From Nocardioides carbamazepini (GTDB lineage Bacteria; Actinomycetota; Actinomycetes; Propionibacteriales; Nocardioidaceae): DNA of 64,000 nt. Shown here one piece after another: positions 33,227 through 42,262 of the stretch (its first letter is position 1; every line of letters begins with the position of its first letter). A program made the translations under genes and the position numbers. The notes beneath the pieces were generated by a model that saw only the letters and a program-made list of their open reading frames with translations, searched no databases and was not told the origin of the DNA. The DNA lies in the NCBI RefSeq assembly GCF_024614185.1, contig NZ_JAHTLF010000018.1:254439-318438 (forward strand), written 5' to 3'.

Positions 33227-35818
33227 ATGAGCCAATTCGGGGCCGACAAGTTCACCACGCGCAGTCGCGAGGCGATCGAGGCCGCCCAGCTCGCCGCCAC
33301 CACGGCGGGCAACACCACCGTCGAGCCGATCCACCTGCTCGTCGCCCTGCTGCTGCAGGAGGACGGCACCGCCGCCCATCTCGTCGCGAAGGCGGGGGTC
33401 GACGTGTCCGCGCTCGTGCACGCCGCCTCGACCGCCCGCGACGCGCTGCCCCGCGCCAGCGGTGCGACCGTCCAGCAGCCGGCCGGCTCGGCCGCGCTGA
33501 CCCGCGTCCTGGCCTCCGCGTTGGACCTCGCCCGGTCGATGACCGACGAGTACGTCGCGACGGAGCACCTGCTCATCGGTCTGGCTACCGTGGAGTCGCC
33601 GGCGCAGAAGCTGCTGGCGGATGCGGGTCTGTCGGCCGACGTCCTGCGCGAGTCGCTCACGGCGGTCCGCGGCAACCGCCGTGTCACGTCCCAGGACGCG
33701 GAGGCGACGTACGAGGCGCTGGAGAAGTACTCCGTCGACCTCACCGCCGCCGCCGAGGAGGGCAAGCTCGACCCGGTGATCGGCCGTGACCAGGAGATCC
33801 GCCGGGTCGTCCAGGTGCTGTCGCGGCGCACCAAGAACAACCCGGTCCTCATCGGCGAGCCCGGCGTCGGCAAGACCGCCGTCGTCGAGGGCCTGGCCCA
33901 GCGCGTGGTCGCCGGCGACGTCCCCGACTCCCTCAAGGGCAGGCGGGTGCTCTCGCTCGACCTGATGGGCATGGTCGCCGGCGCGAAGTACCGCGGCGAG
34001 TTCGAGGAGCGACTCAAGGCCGTCCTCGACGAGATCAAGCAGTCCGAGGGTCAGGTCATCACGTTCATCGACGAGCTGCACACGGTCGTCGGCGCGGGTG
34101 CCGGCGGCGACTCGCAGATGGACGCGGGCAACATGCTCAAGCCGATGCTCGCGCGTGGTGAGCTGCACATGATCGGCGCCACCACGCTCGACGAGTACCG
34201 CGAGTCGATCGAGAAGGACCCCGCCCTGGAGCGCCGCTTCCAGCAGGTCTTCGTCGGCGAGCCCTCGGTCGAGGACGCCATCCAGATCCTGCGCGGCATC
34301 CAGGAGAAGTACGAGGCGCACCACGGGGTGCGGATCACCGATGCCGCGCTGGTGGCGGCCGCGACCCTGTCCGACCGCTACATCACCGGCCGTCAGCTCC
34401 CCGACAAGGCGATCGACCTCGTCGACGAGGCGGCCTCCCGGCTGCGGATGGAGATCGAGTCCTCCCCGGAGGAGATCGACCAGCTCCGCCGCCAGGTCGA
34501 CCGGCTGAAGATGGAGGAGTTCGCGCTCGCCAAGGAGTCCGACGACGCCTCGCGGGACCGGCTGGAGGTGCTGCGCGCCGACCTCGCCGACAAGGAGGAG
34601 GAGCTGCGCGGCCTGGAGGCCCGCTGGGAGCGGGAGAAGTCCGAGCTGGAGGGCGAGGGCGCGCTGCGCCGGCAGCTCGACCAGCTCCGGAGCGAGGCCG
34701 AGCGGCTGCAGCGTGAGGGCGACCTCGGCGGCGCCAGCGCGATCCTGTACGGCCGGATCCCCGCGCTGGAGCAGCAGATCAAGGCCGTCGAGGCGGTCGA
34801 GGACACCGAGTCGCCCGACGAGAAGCTCGTCGGCGAGGAGGTCGGTGCGACCCAGATCGCCGAGGTCGTCGAGGCCTGGACCGGCATCCCCACCGGCCGC
34901 CTGCTGCAGGGCGAGACCGCCAAGCTGCTCGACATGGAGCTGGCCATCGGCGCCCGCCTCATCGGGCAGGCCGATGCGGTGCGCGCCGTCAGCGACGCCG
35001 TACGCCGGGCGCGGGCCGGGATCTCCGACCCCAACCGGCCGACCGGGTCCTTCCTGTTCCTCGGCCCGACCGGTGTCGGCAAGACCGAGCTCGCCAAGTC
35101 GCTGGCGGACTTCCTCTTCGACGACGACCGCGCCATCGTGCGGATCGACATGAGCGAGTACGCCGAGAAGCACTCGGTGGCCCGGCTCGTCGGTGCCCCT
35201 CCGGGCTATGTCGGCTACGACCAGGGCGGCCAGCTCACCGAGGCGGTGCGGCGGCGTCCCTACTCGGTCGTGCTGCTGGACGAGGTGGAGAAGGCCCATC
35301 CCGAGATCTTCGACGTCCTGCTGCAGGTGCTCGACGACGGCCGGCTCACCGACGGACAGGGCCGCACGGTCGACTTCCGCAACACGATCCTGATCCTCAC
35401 CTCCAACCTGGGCTCGCAGTTCCTCGTCGACCCGTCGCTGTCGCCGGAGGCCCAGAAGGAGTCGGTGATGGGTGTGGTGCGGCAGGCGTTCAAGCCCGAG
35501 TTCCTCAACCGCCTCGACGAGATCGTCACCTTCGACGCGCTCTCTCGCGACGACCTCGCGCGGATCGTCGAGCTGCAGCTGCGCTCCCTCGAGGCGCGGC
35601 TCGCCGCCCGGCGGATCACCCTGACCGTCACTCCCGAGGCGCGGCAGTGGCTGGCCGACGTCGGCTACGACCCGGCGTACGGCGCCCGGCCGCTGCGTCG
35701 GCTCGTCCAGACCGCCATCGGCGACGCGCTCGCCCGGCTGCTGATCGGCGGCGAGGTCACCGACGGTGGATCCGTCAGCGTCGACCGGGGCGAGGACGGA
35801 CTGGTGCTCACCAGGTGA
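33227..35818 (+). CDS. clpB: ATP-dependent disaggregase ClpB
   Basis: An 863-residue Hsp100. The N-terminal Clp_N domain covers residues 1-145; the first AAA domain has Walker A at about 207 (GEPGVGKTAVVEG) and Walker B HTVVGAGAG/FIDELH; a coiled-coil middle domain (about 400-520, LRRQVDRLKMEEFALAKESD) distinguishes ClpB from ClpA/C; the second AAA domain has GPTGVGKTELAKSLA at about 612 and LLDEVEKAHPEIFDVLLQVL. The protein is full length. GGAGGAG precedes the ATG. It works with DnaK to dissolve aggregates. The operator at 33126 puts it under HspR. Confidence 0.98.
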   Translation: MSQFGADKFTTRSREAIEAAQLAATTAGNTTVEPIHLLVALLLQEDGTAAHLVAKAGVDVSALVHAASTARDALPRASGATVQQPAGSAALTRVLASALDLARSMTDEYVATEHLLIGLATVESPAQKLLADAGLSADVLRESLTAVRGNRRVTSQDAEATYEALEKYSVDLTAAAEEGKLDPVIGRDQEIRRVVQVLSRRTKNNPVLIGEPGVGKTAVVEGLAQRVVAGDVPDSLKGRRVLSLDLMGMVAGAKYRGEFEERLKAVLDEIKQSEGQVITFIDELHTVVGAGAGGDSQMDAGNMLKPMLARGELHMIGATTLDEYRESIEKDPALERRFQQVFVGEPSVEDAIQILRGIQEKYEAHHGVRITDAALVAAATLSDRYITGRQLPDKAIDLVDEAASRLRMEIESSPEEIDQLRRQVDRLKMEEFALAKESDDASRDRLEVLRADLADKEEELRGLEARWEREKSELEGEGALRRQLDQLRSEAERLQREGDLGGASAILYGRIPALEQQIKAVEAVEDTESPDEKLVGEEVGATQIAEVVEAWTGIPTGRLLQGETAKLLDMELAIGARLIGQADAVRAVSDAVRRARAGISDPNRPTGSFLFLGPTGVGKTELAKSLADFLFDDDRAIVRIDMSEYAEKHSVARLVGAPPGYVGYDQGGQLTEAVRRRPYSVVLLDEVEKAHPEIFDVLLQVLDDGRLTDGQGRTVDFRNTILILTSNLGSQFLVDPSLSPEAQKESVMGVVRQAFKPEFLNRLDEIVTFDALSRDDLARIVELQLRSLEARLAARRITLTVTPEARQWLADVGYDPAYGARPLRRLVQTAIGDALARLLIGGEVTDGGSVSVDRGEDGLVLTR

Positions 35819-35827
35819 GATGCGCCC

Positions 35828-35865
35828 GGTCCGGCACCTGGCCCGAGTGCGCCAGGTGCCGGACC
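35828..35865 (+). terminator. Hairpin terminator after clpB
   Basis: GGTCCGGCACCTGGC (35828-35842) and its perfect inverse (35851-35865) form a 15-base stem with an 8-base loop, 10 bases after the clpB stop. No U-tract follows, as is common in high-GC actinobacteria; it lies before the convergent amidase and could act both ways. Confidence 0.75.
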
Positions 35866-35880
35866 ACTGGTCCTCCTCGG

Positions 35881-38412
35881 TCAGCGGACCACGCGTAGCG
35901 TGATGATCGTCGCCGAGGCGAGGGTGGTGGCGTCACCGCCGTAGAGGAGCTGGACGGTCCGGGTGCCGGTCGTCTTGAACCTCGGCAGCCTGACGGTGGA
36001 GGTGCCGTTGGCGAGGGACCGGACCTTCGCCTTCTTCCCGAAGGCCTTGACCCGCACCGTCCCGGTGGGCACCCCTGCGGGGGAGGCCACGGTGACGGAG
36101 AGCGTGGCCCTCTTGCCGACCTTCACCTTCTTCTTGAGCTTGGTGACCGAGATCGAGGAGTCCGTCTTGACCGGGTCCTCTCCTCCCGGCTTCACCACGG
36201 GCGCGTCGGTGAACGGGACCGGCACCTTCACCGCGTCGGTGAACGCCGCGGCGTTGCGCGCGGTGTCCTTCGCGAGCGCCACCAGGCGGACCGACCTCGC
36301 GCCAGTGTCGCCGCCGTACTGGTAGCGGTCCATGAAGATCGTCCCCTGGTAGGTGCCCGGCGCGGTCTCGGTGAGCGTCAGCTCGTCGCCGTTCGCCGTC
36401 AGCCAGAGATCGTCGATTCCTGACGCGTCGCTCGTGGTGACGGTGACCGCCAACCGGGGAGTGGGGCCGGTCCAGTCCACCTTCTGCACGTCCACGCCGA
36501 GGGCCGGAGCGACGACGTCGCCCCTGTTCTCGGGCCGCTGGGCGTCGTCGGTGGCGAGCGTGACGACGTCCTGGGGCAGCGCCGGCGTCCGTGGAGCCGG
36601 GACCTGGTTGTGGGTCGCCTGCTCGTAGTCGTAGGCGATGGAGAGCAGGTCGTTGTCGGTATACGGCGTGCCGACGAATGTCACGTTCATCGGCATCTCG
36701 ATGTCGGCCAACAGGCCCATCGGGACCGAGACACTGGGCAGGCCGAAGACACGCATCACGTGATCGGTCGCCGAGCGCCCGACGCCGTAGCGGTGGGCGG
36801 CGGTGTTCGACGCGACGTTGATGTCGGCGTCCGCCTTCCCGATGTCGGCCACCGCGGGGAACGCCAGAAGGTCCAGATCGTTCTCGACCAGCCAGCTGTC
36901 GAAGTCCTCCTCACGGGTCCTGTTCCAGCCCTCGATCGTGTCACCGAGGCCCTCGACCGCGAACAGGTCCGACGGCATGCGGGTCCGGATGGCTTCGATG
37001 CGGTTGGCGTAGGAGTTCGCCGTCGCGGCCGGATTGGCCGGTAGCCGGCTCGGATACGGGAACACGGTGGCCGGGTCGACCGCCGTCCAGGACGGATAGG
37101 CGGGGTCGTTGTTGGACTTGAGGAACTTCTCCATCCAGAAGGATGCGTAGTCGCCGGTCTCGAGGCTGCGCCACGCCGCGGGCACGTAGCCGCGGGTGTA
37201 CATGCTCTCGGCACCCGGCCGGTCCTCGAAGTAGTTCTCGACCAGGGGGAAGTCCACCTCGACCACCTCGGCGCCTTGAGCACGCAGGTCGTCGGCGGTG
37301 CGCTCCCACAGGTCGATCACGGAAGGGCGGGTGTCGATGGGGGTCGTGGTCTCGACGTCCTTGTTGAGGTACATCCGGGGTACCCCGATGCGCTTGCCCT
37401 CCAGCGCGGCGGTGTCCTTCAGATCGAGGTACGACTCGGGGCGGACGTCCTCGATGTCGGGGAGGTCGACGAAGGGCTGGGTGAGCCAGAAGTCCCCGTC
37501 CGGGCGCGCGTCCTTCTTCGCGATGACGTCCAGGACCGTCATCGTGTCCTCGACGGTGCGGGTGTGCGGCACGATGACGTCGCGAGTCGGCCAGAGCGGC
37601 GCGTTTCCTCGGATCGAGAGGAGCCCGCGGGACGGCGTGTACGCGATCAGCCCGTTGTTGGAGGCCGGCGAGCGTCCGGATGAGACGGTCTCCTCGCCCA
37701 TGCCGAAGGTCGCGAAGTTGGCTGTGGTCGAGGTGCCTGAGCCGTTCGAGGAGCCCGATCCCCAGGCGGCGGTGAGGTACTGCGGGTTGTAGGGGCTCTC
37801 CGCGCGCCCGTACACGCCTCGCTGCATGCCGCCGTTGGCGATGGGCGGCATATTGGTCTTGCCGATGAGGAGACCGCCCGACTCGCGGATCTTCGCCACC
37901 GCGAAGGCGTCCTCGTCGGCCACCAGATCCTTGAAGGCGGGTGAGCCCGAGGCGACGGTCAGCCCCGCGACCTTGTAGCTGTCCTTGACGGTGAACGGAA
38001 TGCCGTGGAGCGGGCCTCGGACCGTCCCCGCCGCCCGGAGCGCGTCCATCTGCGCCGCTTCCTCGAGCACCGCGCCGTTCTCCACGACGATCGAGTTCAG
38101 ATTGATGCCGCCTCGGTCGTACTTCGCCGCGCGGTTGAGGTAGATCGCGGTCAGCTCGACGCTCGTCAGGGTCCCCGACTCGAGGGCCGCCGCGATGTCC
38201 GCGATGGTCGCCTCGTTGACGTCGAAGGTGGATGGGCCGACGGCCTGCGTGGGGTCCTCGTTCGCCTGAGCGAGCGGGCCGCCCGAGACGAGAGCTGCCC
38301 CCGCGCTCAATGCGACGCCCGCCGCGACAAGGCGCCGACGCACCCTTCGCCGAGACCGCCCCGTCGGGTCGCCGGCCTGCGCGGACATCGGTCCGCTGGA
38401 TGTCTGGTTCAT
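35881..38412 (-). CDS. Secreted amidase-signature enzyme with C-terminal Ig-like domain
   Basis: An 843-residue protein. The first 50 residues look like a signal peptide (RRRVRRRLVAAGVALSAGA; the twin-arginine pattern is imperfect). Residues 60-560 are an amidase-signature domain with Lys at 143 (FTVKDS), the Ser of GSGSSNGSG at about 221 and the nucleophile Ser at about 245 (GEETVSSGRSPAS). From about 650 beta-rich domains follow, the last a Big_3-type Ig-like module (PAGVPTGTVRVKAFGKKAKV). GAGGAGGAG precedes the ATG. It probably hydrolyses amides outside the cell; the substrate is unknown. Confidence 0.85.
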   Translation of the reverse strand: MNQTSSGPMSAQAGDPTGRSRRRVRRRLVAAGVALSAGAALVSGGPLAQANEDPTQAVGPSTFDVNEATIADIAAALESGTLTSVELTAIYLNRAAKYDRGGINLNSIVVENGAVLEEAAQMDALRAAGTVRGPLHGIPFTVKDSYKVAGLTVASGSPAFKDLVADEDAFAVAKIRESGGLLIGKTNMPPIANGGMQRGVYGRAESPYNPQYLTAAWGSGSSNGSGTSTTANFATFGMGEETVSSGRSPASNNGLIAYTPSRGLLSIRGNAPLWPTRDVIVPHTRTVEDTMTVLDVIAKKDARPDGDFWLTQPFVDLPDIEDVRPESYLDLKDTAALEGKRIGVPRMYLNKDVETTTPIDTRPSVIDLWERTADDLRAQGAEVVEVDFPLVENYFEDRPGAESMYTRGYVPAAWRSLETGDYASFWMEKFLKSNNDPAYPSWTAVDPATVFPYPSRLPANPAATANSYANRIEAIRTRMPSDLFAVEGLGDTIEGWNRTREEDFDSWLVENDLDLLAFPAVADIGKADADINVASNTAAHRYGVGRSATDHVMRVFGLPSVSVPMGLLADIEMPMNVTFVGTPYTDNDLLSIAYDYEQATHNQVPAPRTPALPQDVVTLATDDAQRPENRGDVVAPALGVDVQKVDWTGPTPRLAVTVTTSDASGIDDLWLTANGDELTLTETAPGTYQGTIFMDRYQYGGDTGARSVRLVALAKDTARNAAAFTDAVKVPVPFTDAPVVKPGGEDPVKTDSSISVTKLKKKVKVGKRATLSVTVASPAGVPTGTVRVKAFGKKAKVRSLANGTSTVRLPRFKTTGTRTVQLLYGGDATTLASATIITLRVVR

Positions 38413-38643
38413 GCTCCTCCTCGGGTTGCCGAGCCTGTGGGCCGGGCAGGGCCATCCGATCGAGTGGGCGTTTCCATGCGGATGCGTTGCGGAGAAGGTC
38501 CGGTGATCTCAAATGAGACGCGGCGCCCAGGGGTCGGTGAGTCACCCGGCAAGCCACGGGCACGCACCGCCGGGCCGGGCCTACGGCGCAGCCCGTCGCC
38601 GACGGGTTGAGACCAGCTCAGGCCCGTCTGGTGGAATGGACCC

Positions 38644-39699
38644 ATGAGCGAGGAGCAGCAGCGGCCGGGACAGGCGACGCTGGCGGGCGCGCTGATCATC
38701 GGCGGCTCGGTGTTCGTGGTCCTCGCCGCCTGGCAGCGGGTCTCGACGCTCCACACGTTGGAGGTGCAGGAGGAGCTCCAGCGGTTCCTGACCGAGCCGA
38801 TGACCGGCGACCTCGGCATCAGTGTCGACACCCTCGCCACGCTGGTCCGGATCCTGTGCCTGATCGGTGCCGGCGCCGCCACCGCGTCGATCATCCTCGG
38901 CGTCCAGGTGTTCAAGCGCTCGGCGAGCGCGCGGATCGCGCTGACCGCGCTGTCGCCGCTCCTGTTCCTCGGTGGCCTGGCCACGGCCGGCTTCCTCGCG
39001 CCGATGGTGCTCGCCGGCATCGCGCTGCTCTGGCTGCAGCCGACGCGGGACTGGTACGCCGGCCGGCCCTGGATCCAGCGCTACGAGGAGCGCCGGGCCG
39101 CGCGGCTCGGCGGGCTCCGGCCGCCGAACACGTCGGCAGGCTCGCCTGCCGCACCTCCTGCGCCCCCGTCCGCCCCGCACGCGACCCTGCCGACCGGAAC
39201 GCAGCAGCCCATCGGGTCTGTCCCGCCGATGCCGATGCCGAGCTCGGAACAGCGCCCGCACCGCGGGGTCCGTCCCCGGGCACTGGTCACGGCCTGCTCG
39301 CTGACCTGGCTGACCTCGGGCTTCGTCCTCGTGGTGCTGGCGGTCCTGGCGGCCGTGGTGCCCTCGCAGAGCGACGAGCTGTACGCCGAGATGCAGCGTC
39401 AGCAGCCGCAGATGATGAAGGAGTCCGAGCTCGGCGAGCAGGACCTGGTCGTGGTCCTCTACCTGTTCCTCGCCGGGCTGATCGTGTGGGCCCTCGCGGC
39501 AGCCGCACTCGCCGGACTGGCGTTCGCCGGCCAGAACTGGGCCCGGATCACGCTCGCCATCTCGGGCGCCGGAGCCGCCGTCGTCGCGCTGGCGCTGTCC
39601 CTCGGGGCGTGGCCGCTGGTCGTGCTGGTCGCGGCGATCGCCGGGGCGATCTGGCTGCTGCTGCGCCCCGAGGTCGGTCGCTGGTACACGGGCCGCTGA
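38644..39699 (+). CDS. Polytopic membrane protein of unknown function
   Basis: A 351-residue protein with about seven hydrophobic helices in two groups (residues 10-145 and 215-345) separated by a Pro/Ser/Ala-rich cytoplasmic linker (around 160-205). Typical spans are LAGALIIGGSVFVVLAAW, LVRILCLIGAGAATASIILG and LYLFLAGLIVWALAAAALAG. No family motif is recognised. The ATG follows TGGAAT (38632-38637) by six bases, indicating a leaderless mRNA; the sequence GGCCCGTCTGG at 38621 also precedes the leaderless gene at 20044. The 231 bases before it, back to the amidase, contain nothing else that I can identify. Confidence 0.7.
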   Translation: MSEEQQRPGQATLAGALIIGGSVFVVLAAWQRVSTLHTLEVQEELQRFLTEPMTGDLGISVDTLATLVRILCLIGAGAATASIILGVQVFKRSASARIALTALSPLLFLGGLATAGFLAPMVLAGIALLWLQPTRDWYAGRPWIQRYEERRAARLGGLRPPNTSAGSPAAPPAPPSAPHATLPTGTQQPIGSVPPMPMPSSEQRPHRGVRPRALVTACSLTWLTSGFVLVVLAVLAAVVPSQSDELYAEMQRQQPQMMKESELGEQDLVVVLYLFLAGLIVWALAAAALAGLAFAGQNWARITLAISGAGAAVVALALSLGAWPLVVLVAAIAGAIWLLLRPEVGRWYTGR

Positions 39700-39731
39700 G
39701 CCGGCCGGGGGAGCCGAGTCGGCCGGACAGG

Positions 39732-40907
39732 TCAGCGCCGGAGGTCGGACGCCACGAGCCGGCGTACCGCCTCGGCGATCACCTCGGGACGCTTGCAGAA
39801 CGCCCAGCGGACCAGGTGCCGGCCGCTGCCGGGCGCGTCCGGGTCGTCGTAGAAGACCTCTGACGGGATCGCCACGACGCCGGCCCGCTCGGGCAGGGCG
39901 CGGCAGAAGTCGCCGCCGCTGGCCCAGCCGAGGTCGCCCACGTCGGTGGTGGCGAAGTAGGTGCCCTGGGGGAGGTACGTCGTCAGGCCGGCCGCGCGCA
40001 GTCCCGCGACGAGCTGGTCGCGCTGCTCCTGGAGGTCGCGGGCGAGGGCGGTCGGGAATGCGTCGCCGGCGTCGAGCGCTGCGGCGACCGCCGGCTGCAG
40101 GGGAGCGCCGGAGGTGAAGGTCAGCCACTGCTTGGCCGCCGTCACGGCCGCGACGAGCTCGGCGGGCCCGGTCGCCCAGCCGACCTTCCAGCCGGTGACC
40201 GACCAGGACTTCCCGGCGCTGGACAGGGTCAGGGTCCGCTCGGCCATCCCGGGCAGGGTCGCGATCGGCACGTGCCCGTGCCCGTCGAAGGTGAGGTGCT
40301 CGTAGACCTCGTCGGTCACCACGATCAGGTCGTGCTCGATCGCGACGCGGGCCACGGCCGCCAGCTCGGTGGCGTCGAGCACCCGCCCGGTCGGGTTGTG
40401 CGGGGTGTTGAGCAGGATCAGCCTGGTCCGCGCGGACACGGCGGCCTCGAGCTCGGCCGGGTCGAGCCGGAAGTCCGGTGCACGCAGCGTCACCGGGCGT
40501 CGTACGCCGCCCGCGAAGTCGATCATCGCCGGGTACGAGTCGTAGAACGGCTCGAGCACCACGACCTCGTCGCCCGGGTCGACGAGTCCGAGCAGGGTGC
40601 CGGCGATCGCCTCCGTGCAGCCGGTGGTGACCACGACCTGCCGGTCGGGGTCGAGCTCGATGCCGTAGTGACGCTGCTGGTGGCGGGCGATCGCCTGGCG
40701 CAGGGCGGGGACGCCGATGCCCGGTGCGTACTGGTTCGCGCCGGTGTGGAGCGCGGCGACCGCGGCCTCGATGATCACCGGCGGACCGTCCGTGTCGGGG
40801 AAGCCCTGGCCGAGGTTGACCGCGCCGGTCCGGGCGGCGAGGGCGGACATCTCGGCGAAGATGGTCTCGCCCATGCCGGCGACGCGACGGGCTGCTGGAT
40901 GGGGCAC
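39732..40907 (-). CDS. PLP-dependent aminotransferase (DapC/YbdL-like)
   Basis: A 391-residue class I/II aminotransferase. Marks are FAEMSALAARTGAVNLGQGF and PDTDGPP at the N-terminus, NTPHNPTGRVL, DEVYEHLTFDG and the PLP lysine in SSAGKSWSVTGWKVGWATGP. It is very close in pattern to mycobacterial N-succinyldiaminopimelate aminotransferase (Rv0858c), which would place it in lysine and cell-wall synthesis; methionine aminotransferase is the alternative. The GTG at 40907 lies eight bases after TAGGGT on the reverse strand. Its upstream neighbour, the Uma2 gene, ends 11 bases before it, so read-through is possible. Confidence 0.85.
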   Translation of the reverse strand: MPHPAARRVAGMGETIFAEMSALAARTGAVNLGQGFPDTDGPPVIIEAAVAALHTGANQYAPGIGVPALRQAIARHQQRHYGIELDPDRQVVVTTGCTEAIAGTLLGLVDPGDEVVVLEPFYDSYPAMIDFAGGVRRPVTLRAPDFRLDPAELEAAVSARTRLILLNTPHNPTGRVLDATELAAVARVAIEHDLIVVTDEVYEHLTFDGHGHVPIATLPGMAERTLTLSSAGKSWSVTGWKVGWATGPAELVAAVTAAKQWLTFTSGAPLQPAVAAALDAGDAFPTALARDLQEQRDQLVAGLRAAGLTTYLPQGTYFATTDVGDLGWASGGDFCRALPERAGVVAIPSEVFYDDPDAPGSGRHLVRWAFCKRPEVIAEAVRRLVASDLRR

Positions 40908-40918
40908 GAGACCCGACC

Positions 40919-41494
40919 CTACTGCCGGAGGATCTCCCGGAAGTCGAGCTCCACGTCGTCGTGTCCCGGGACGGCGACCATGGTGGTCGGCGTCGCCTCG
41001 CTCACCCGCGCGACGTTGATCCACGCGCCGTCGGTGAGCTGGTTGACCTCGATCGACGGCTCGCCGTCGGGGTCGACGACCCAGTACTGCGTGATGCCGG
41101 CCGCGGCGTACTCCGGCGCCTTGCGGAGCAGGTCCTCGCTGCGGGTCGTCGGGGAGAGGATCTCCACCACGATCAGTGGTGGTGCCTCGGTGCCCTCGAT
41201 CCACGGGCCCTGCGGGGGCTGGACCGTGAGCGCCAGGTCGGGCCGGCGCATGCGGTTGGCGGGCAGCATCGTGTCCGCCTCCGTCCCGCCCCACAGGTCG
41301 GGGAAGTGGGTACGGAACCAGTAGGCGAGCTCGTACTGCAGCGACGCATGTCGCGAGACGGGAGCCACGGTGTAGATCACCGCCACTCCGTCGACCCACT
41401 CGGACTTGGGCTTGTCCGGCAGTGAGCGGAACTCGTCGAACGACATCGGGACGCGCTCGATGCCGGGAGTGTCGGCCAGCAGGGTGGTGGACAT
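40919..41494 (-). CDS. Uma2-family (DUF820) PD-(D/E)XK endonuclease-fold protein
   Basis: A 191-residue protein with the DUF820 pattern: MSFDEFRSLPDKPKSEWVDG, the catalytic core RRPDLALTVQPPQ with its Asp, IVVEILSPTTRSEDLLRKAP with its Glu, and ITQYWVVDPD. The fold is that of restriction-type nucleases; most members are encoded in many copies in genomes of cyanobacteria and actinobacteria and their biological role is unknown. It lies upstream of the DapC-like aminotransferase on the same strand and divergent from pyrE. No methylase is near, so it is not part of a recognisable restriction system. Confidence 0.85.
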   Translation of the reverse strand: MSTTLLADTPGIERVPMSFDEFRSLPDKPKSEWVDGVAVIYTVAPVSRHASLQYELAYWFRTHFPDLWGGTEADTMLPANRMRRPDLALTVQPPQGPWIEGTEAPPLIVVEILSPTTRSEDLLRKAPEYAAAGITQYWVVDPDGEPSIEVNQLTDGAWINVARVSEATPTTMVAVPGHDDVELDFREILRQ

Positions 41495-41645
41495 GGCTTC
41501 CCTCGCGAGATGAGACGGCAGCGCGGACACATCGGTGCTCCTTCCATGATGACCCGAGAGCGGGAGGGAGGCCAACGATGTCGGAGACGCCCGACATGAG
41601 CCCGCGTTCTCCACAGACGCCCCGGAGGGAATAGCCTCAGCAGTC

Positions 41646-42191
41646 GTGACGACCACCGACACCGACCTCGCCGCCGACATCGACGCCACCTGCCGCCTCA
41701 CCGGCGAGTTCGTGCTCCGGTCCGGCCAGGTCAGCAACGAGTACTTCGACAAGTACCTCTTCGAGGCGGACCCCCAGCTGCTCGCCCGGGTCGCCCGCGA
41801 GGTCGCGCAGCTGCTGCCGGCCGACGCCGAGCTGCTCGGCGGCCTGGAGATGGGCGGCATCCCGATCGCGACCGCGGTCAGCCAGCTCGTCGGCCTGCCC
41901 GTGGTGTTCGTCCGCAAGTCGGCCAAGGAGTACGGCACCGCCAAGCTCGCCGAGGGACCGGCGTACGACGGCCGCCGGGTGGTGCTGATCGAGGACGTGA
42001 TCACCACCGGCGGCGCGGTCCGCGACGCGACGAACGCGCTGCGCGCCGGTGGTGGCGTGGTCGAGACGGTGATCTGCGCGATCGACCGCAGCCCGGCCGG
42101 GGAGAACCCGCTGGCCGACGTCGACCTCGAGGTCCGCGCGGTGCTGACGAAGGCGGAGCTGGACCGGGCCCGGGCCGACGCCCAGGCCTGA
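41646..42191 (+). CDS. pyrE: Orotate phosphoribosyltransferase
   Basis: A 181-residue type I phosphoribosyltransferase. The PRPP-binding motif is VVLIEDVITTGGAVRD; LRSGQVSNEYFDKYLFEADP at the N-terminus and VRKSAKEYGTAK are typical for OPRTase. It converts orotate and PRPP to OMP in pyrimidine synthesis. It is shorter than proteobacterial enzymes but typical for actinobacteria. The GTG lies eight bases after TAGCCT (41632-41637), perhaps leaderless. Its last codons and stop are part of a 15-base tandem repeat (42182-42241). The pyrE, SpoU methyltransferase and fbaA vicinity is common in actinobacteria. Confidence 0.95.
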   Translation: MTTTDTDLAADIDATCRLTGEFVLRSGQVSNEYFDKYLFEADPQLLARVAREVAQLLPADAELLGGLEMGGIPIATAVSQLVGLPVVFVRKSAKEYGTAKLAEGPAYDGRRVVLIEDVITTGGAVRDATNALRAGGGVVETVICAIDRSPAGENPLADVDLEVRAVLTKAELDRARADAQA

Positions 42192-42241
42192 TCCGCCCAG
42201 GCCTGATCCGGCCAGGCCTGATCCGGTCCGGCCTGATCCGC
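42182..42241. repeat. Four tandem 15-base repeats across the pyrE stop
   Basis: CCAGGCCTGATCCGC and near copies run four times from 42182 to 42241. The first unit contains the pyrE stop (CAGGCCTGA) and every later unit carries the same TGA in frame, since the unit is a multiple of three. It may be a recent slippage product. A weak inverted repeat of GGACCGG type lies behind it. Confidence 0.75.
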
Positions 42242-42262
42242 GCTCCGGCGGACCGGGAGGGC

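Noticed and set aside
31094..35299. A 1401-codon open frame on the reverse strand across clpB
   Set aside because: It is the mirror of clpB in a high-GC genome: low-complexity, rich in Arg, Leu, Asp and His, without domains; clpB itself is certain.
35881..38412. Amidase read as a glutamyl-tRNA amidotransferase subunit (GatA)
   Set aside because: The signal-like N-terminus, the Ig-like tail and the 843-residue length are foreign to GatA, and no gatB or gatC is near.
40919..41494. Uma2 gene as part of a restriction-modification system
   Set aside because: No methyltransferase or specificity gene is nearby, and the family is common as solitary genes.
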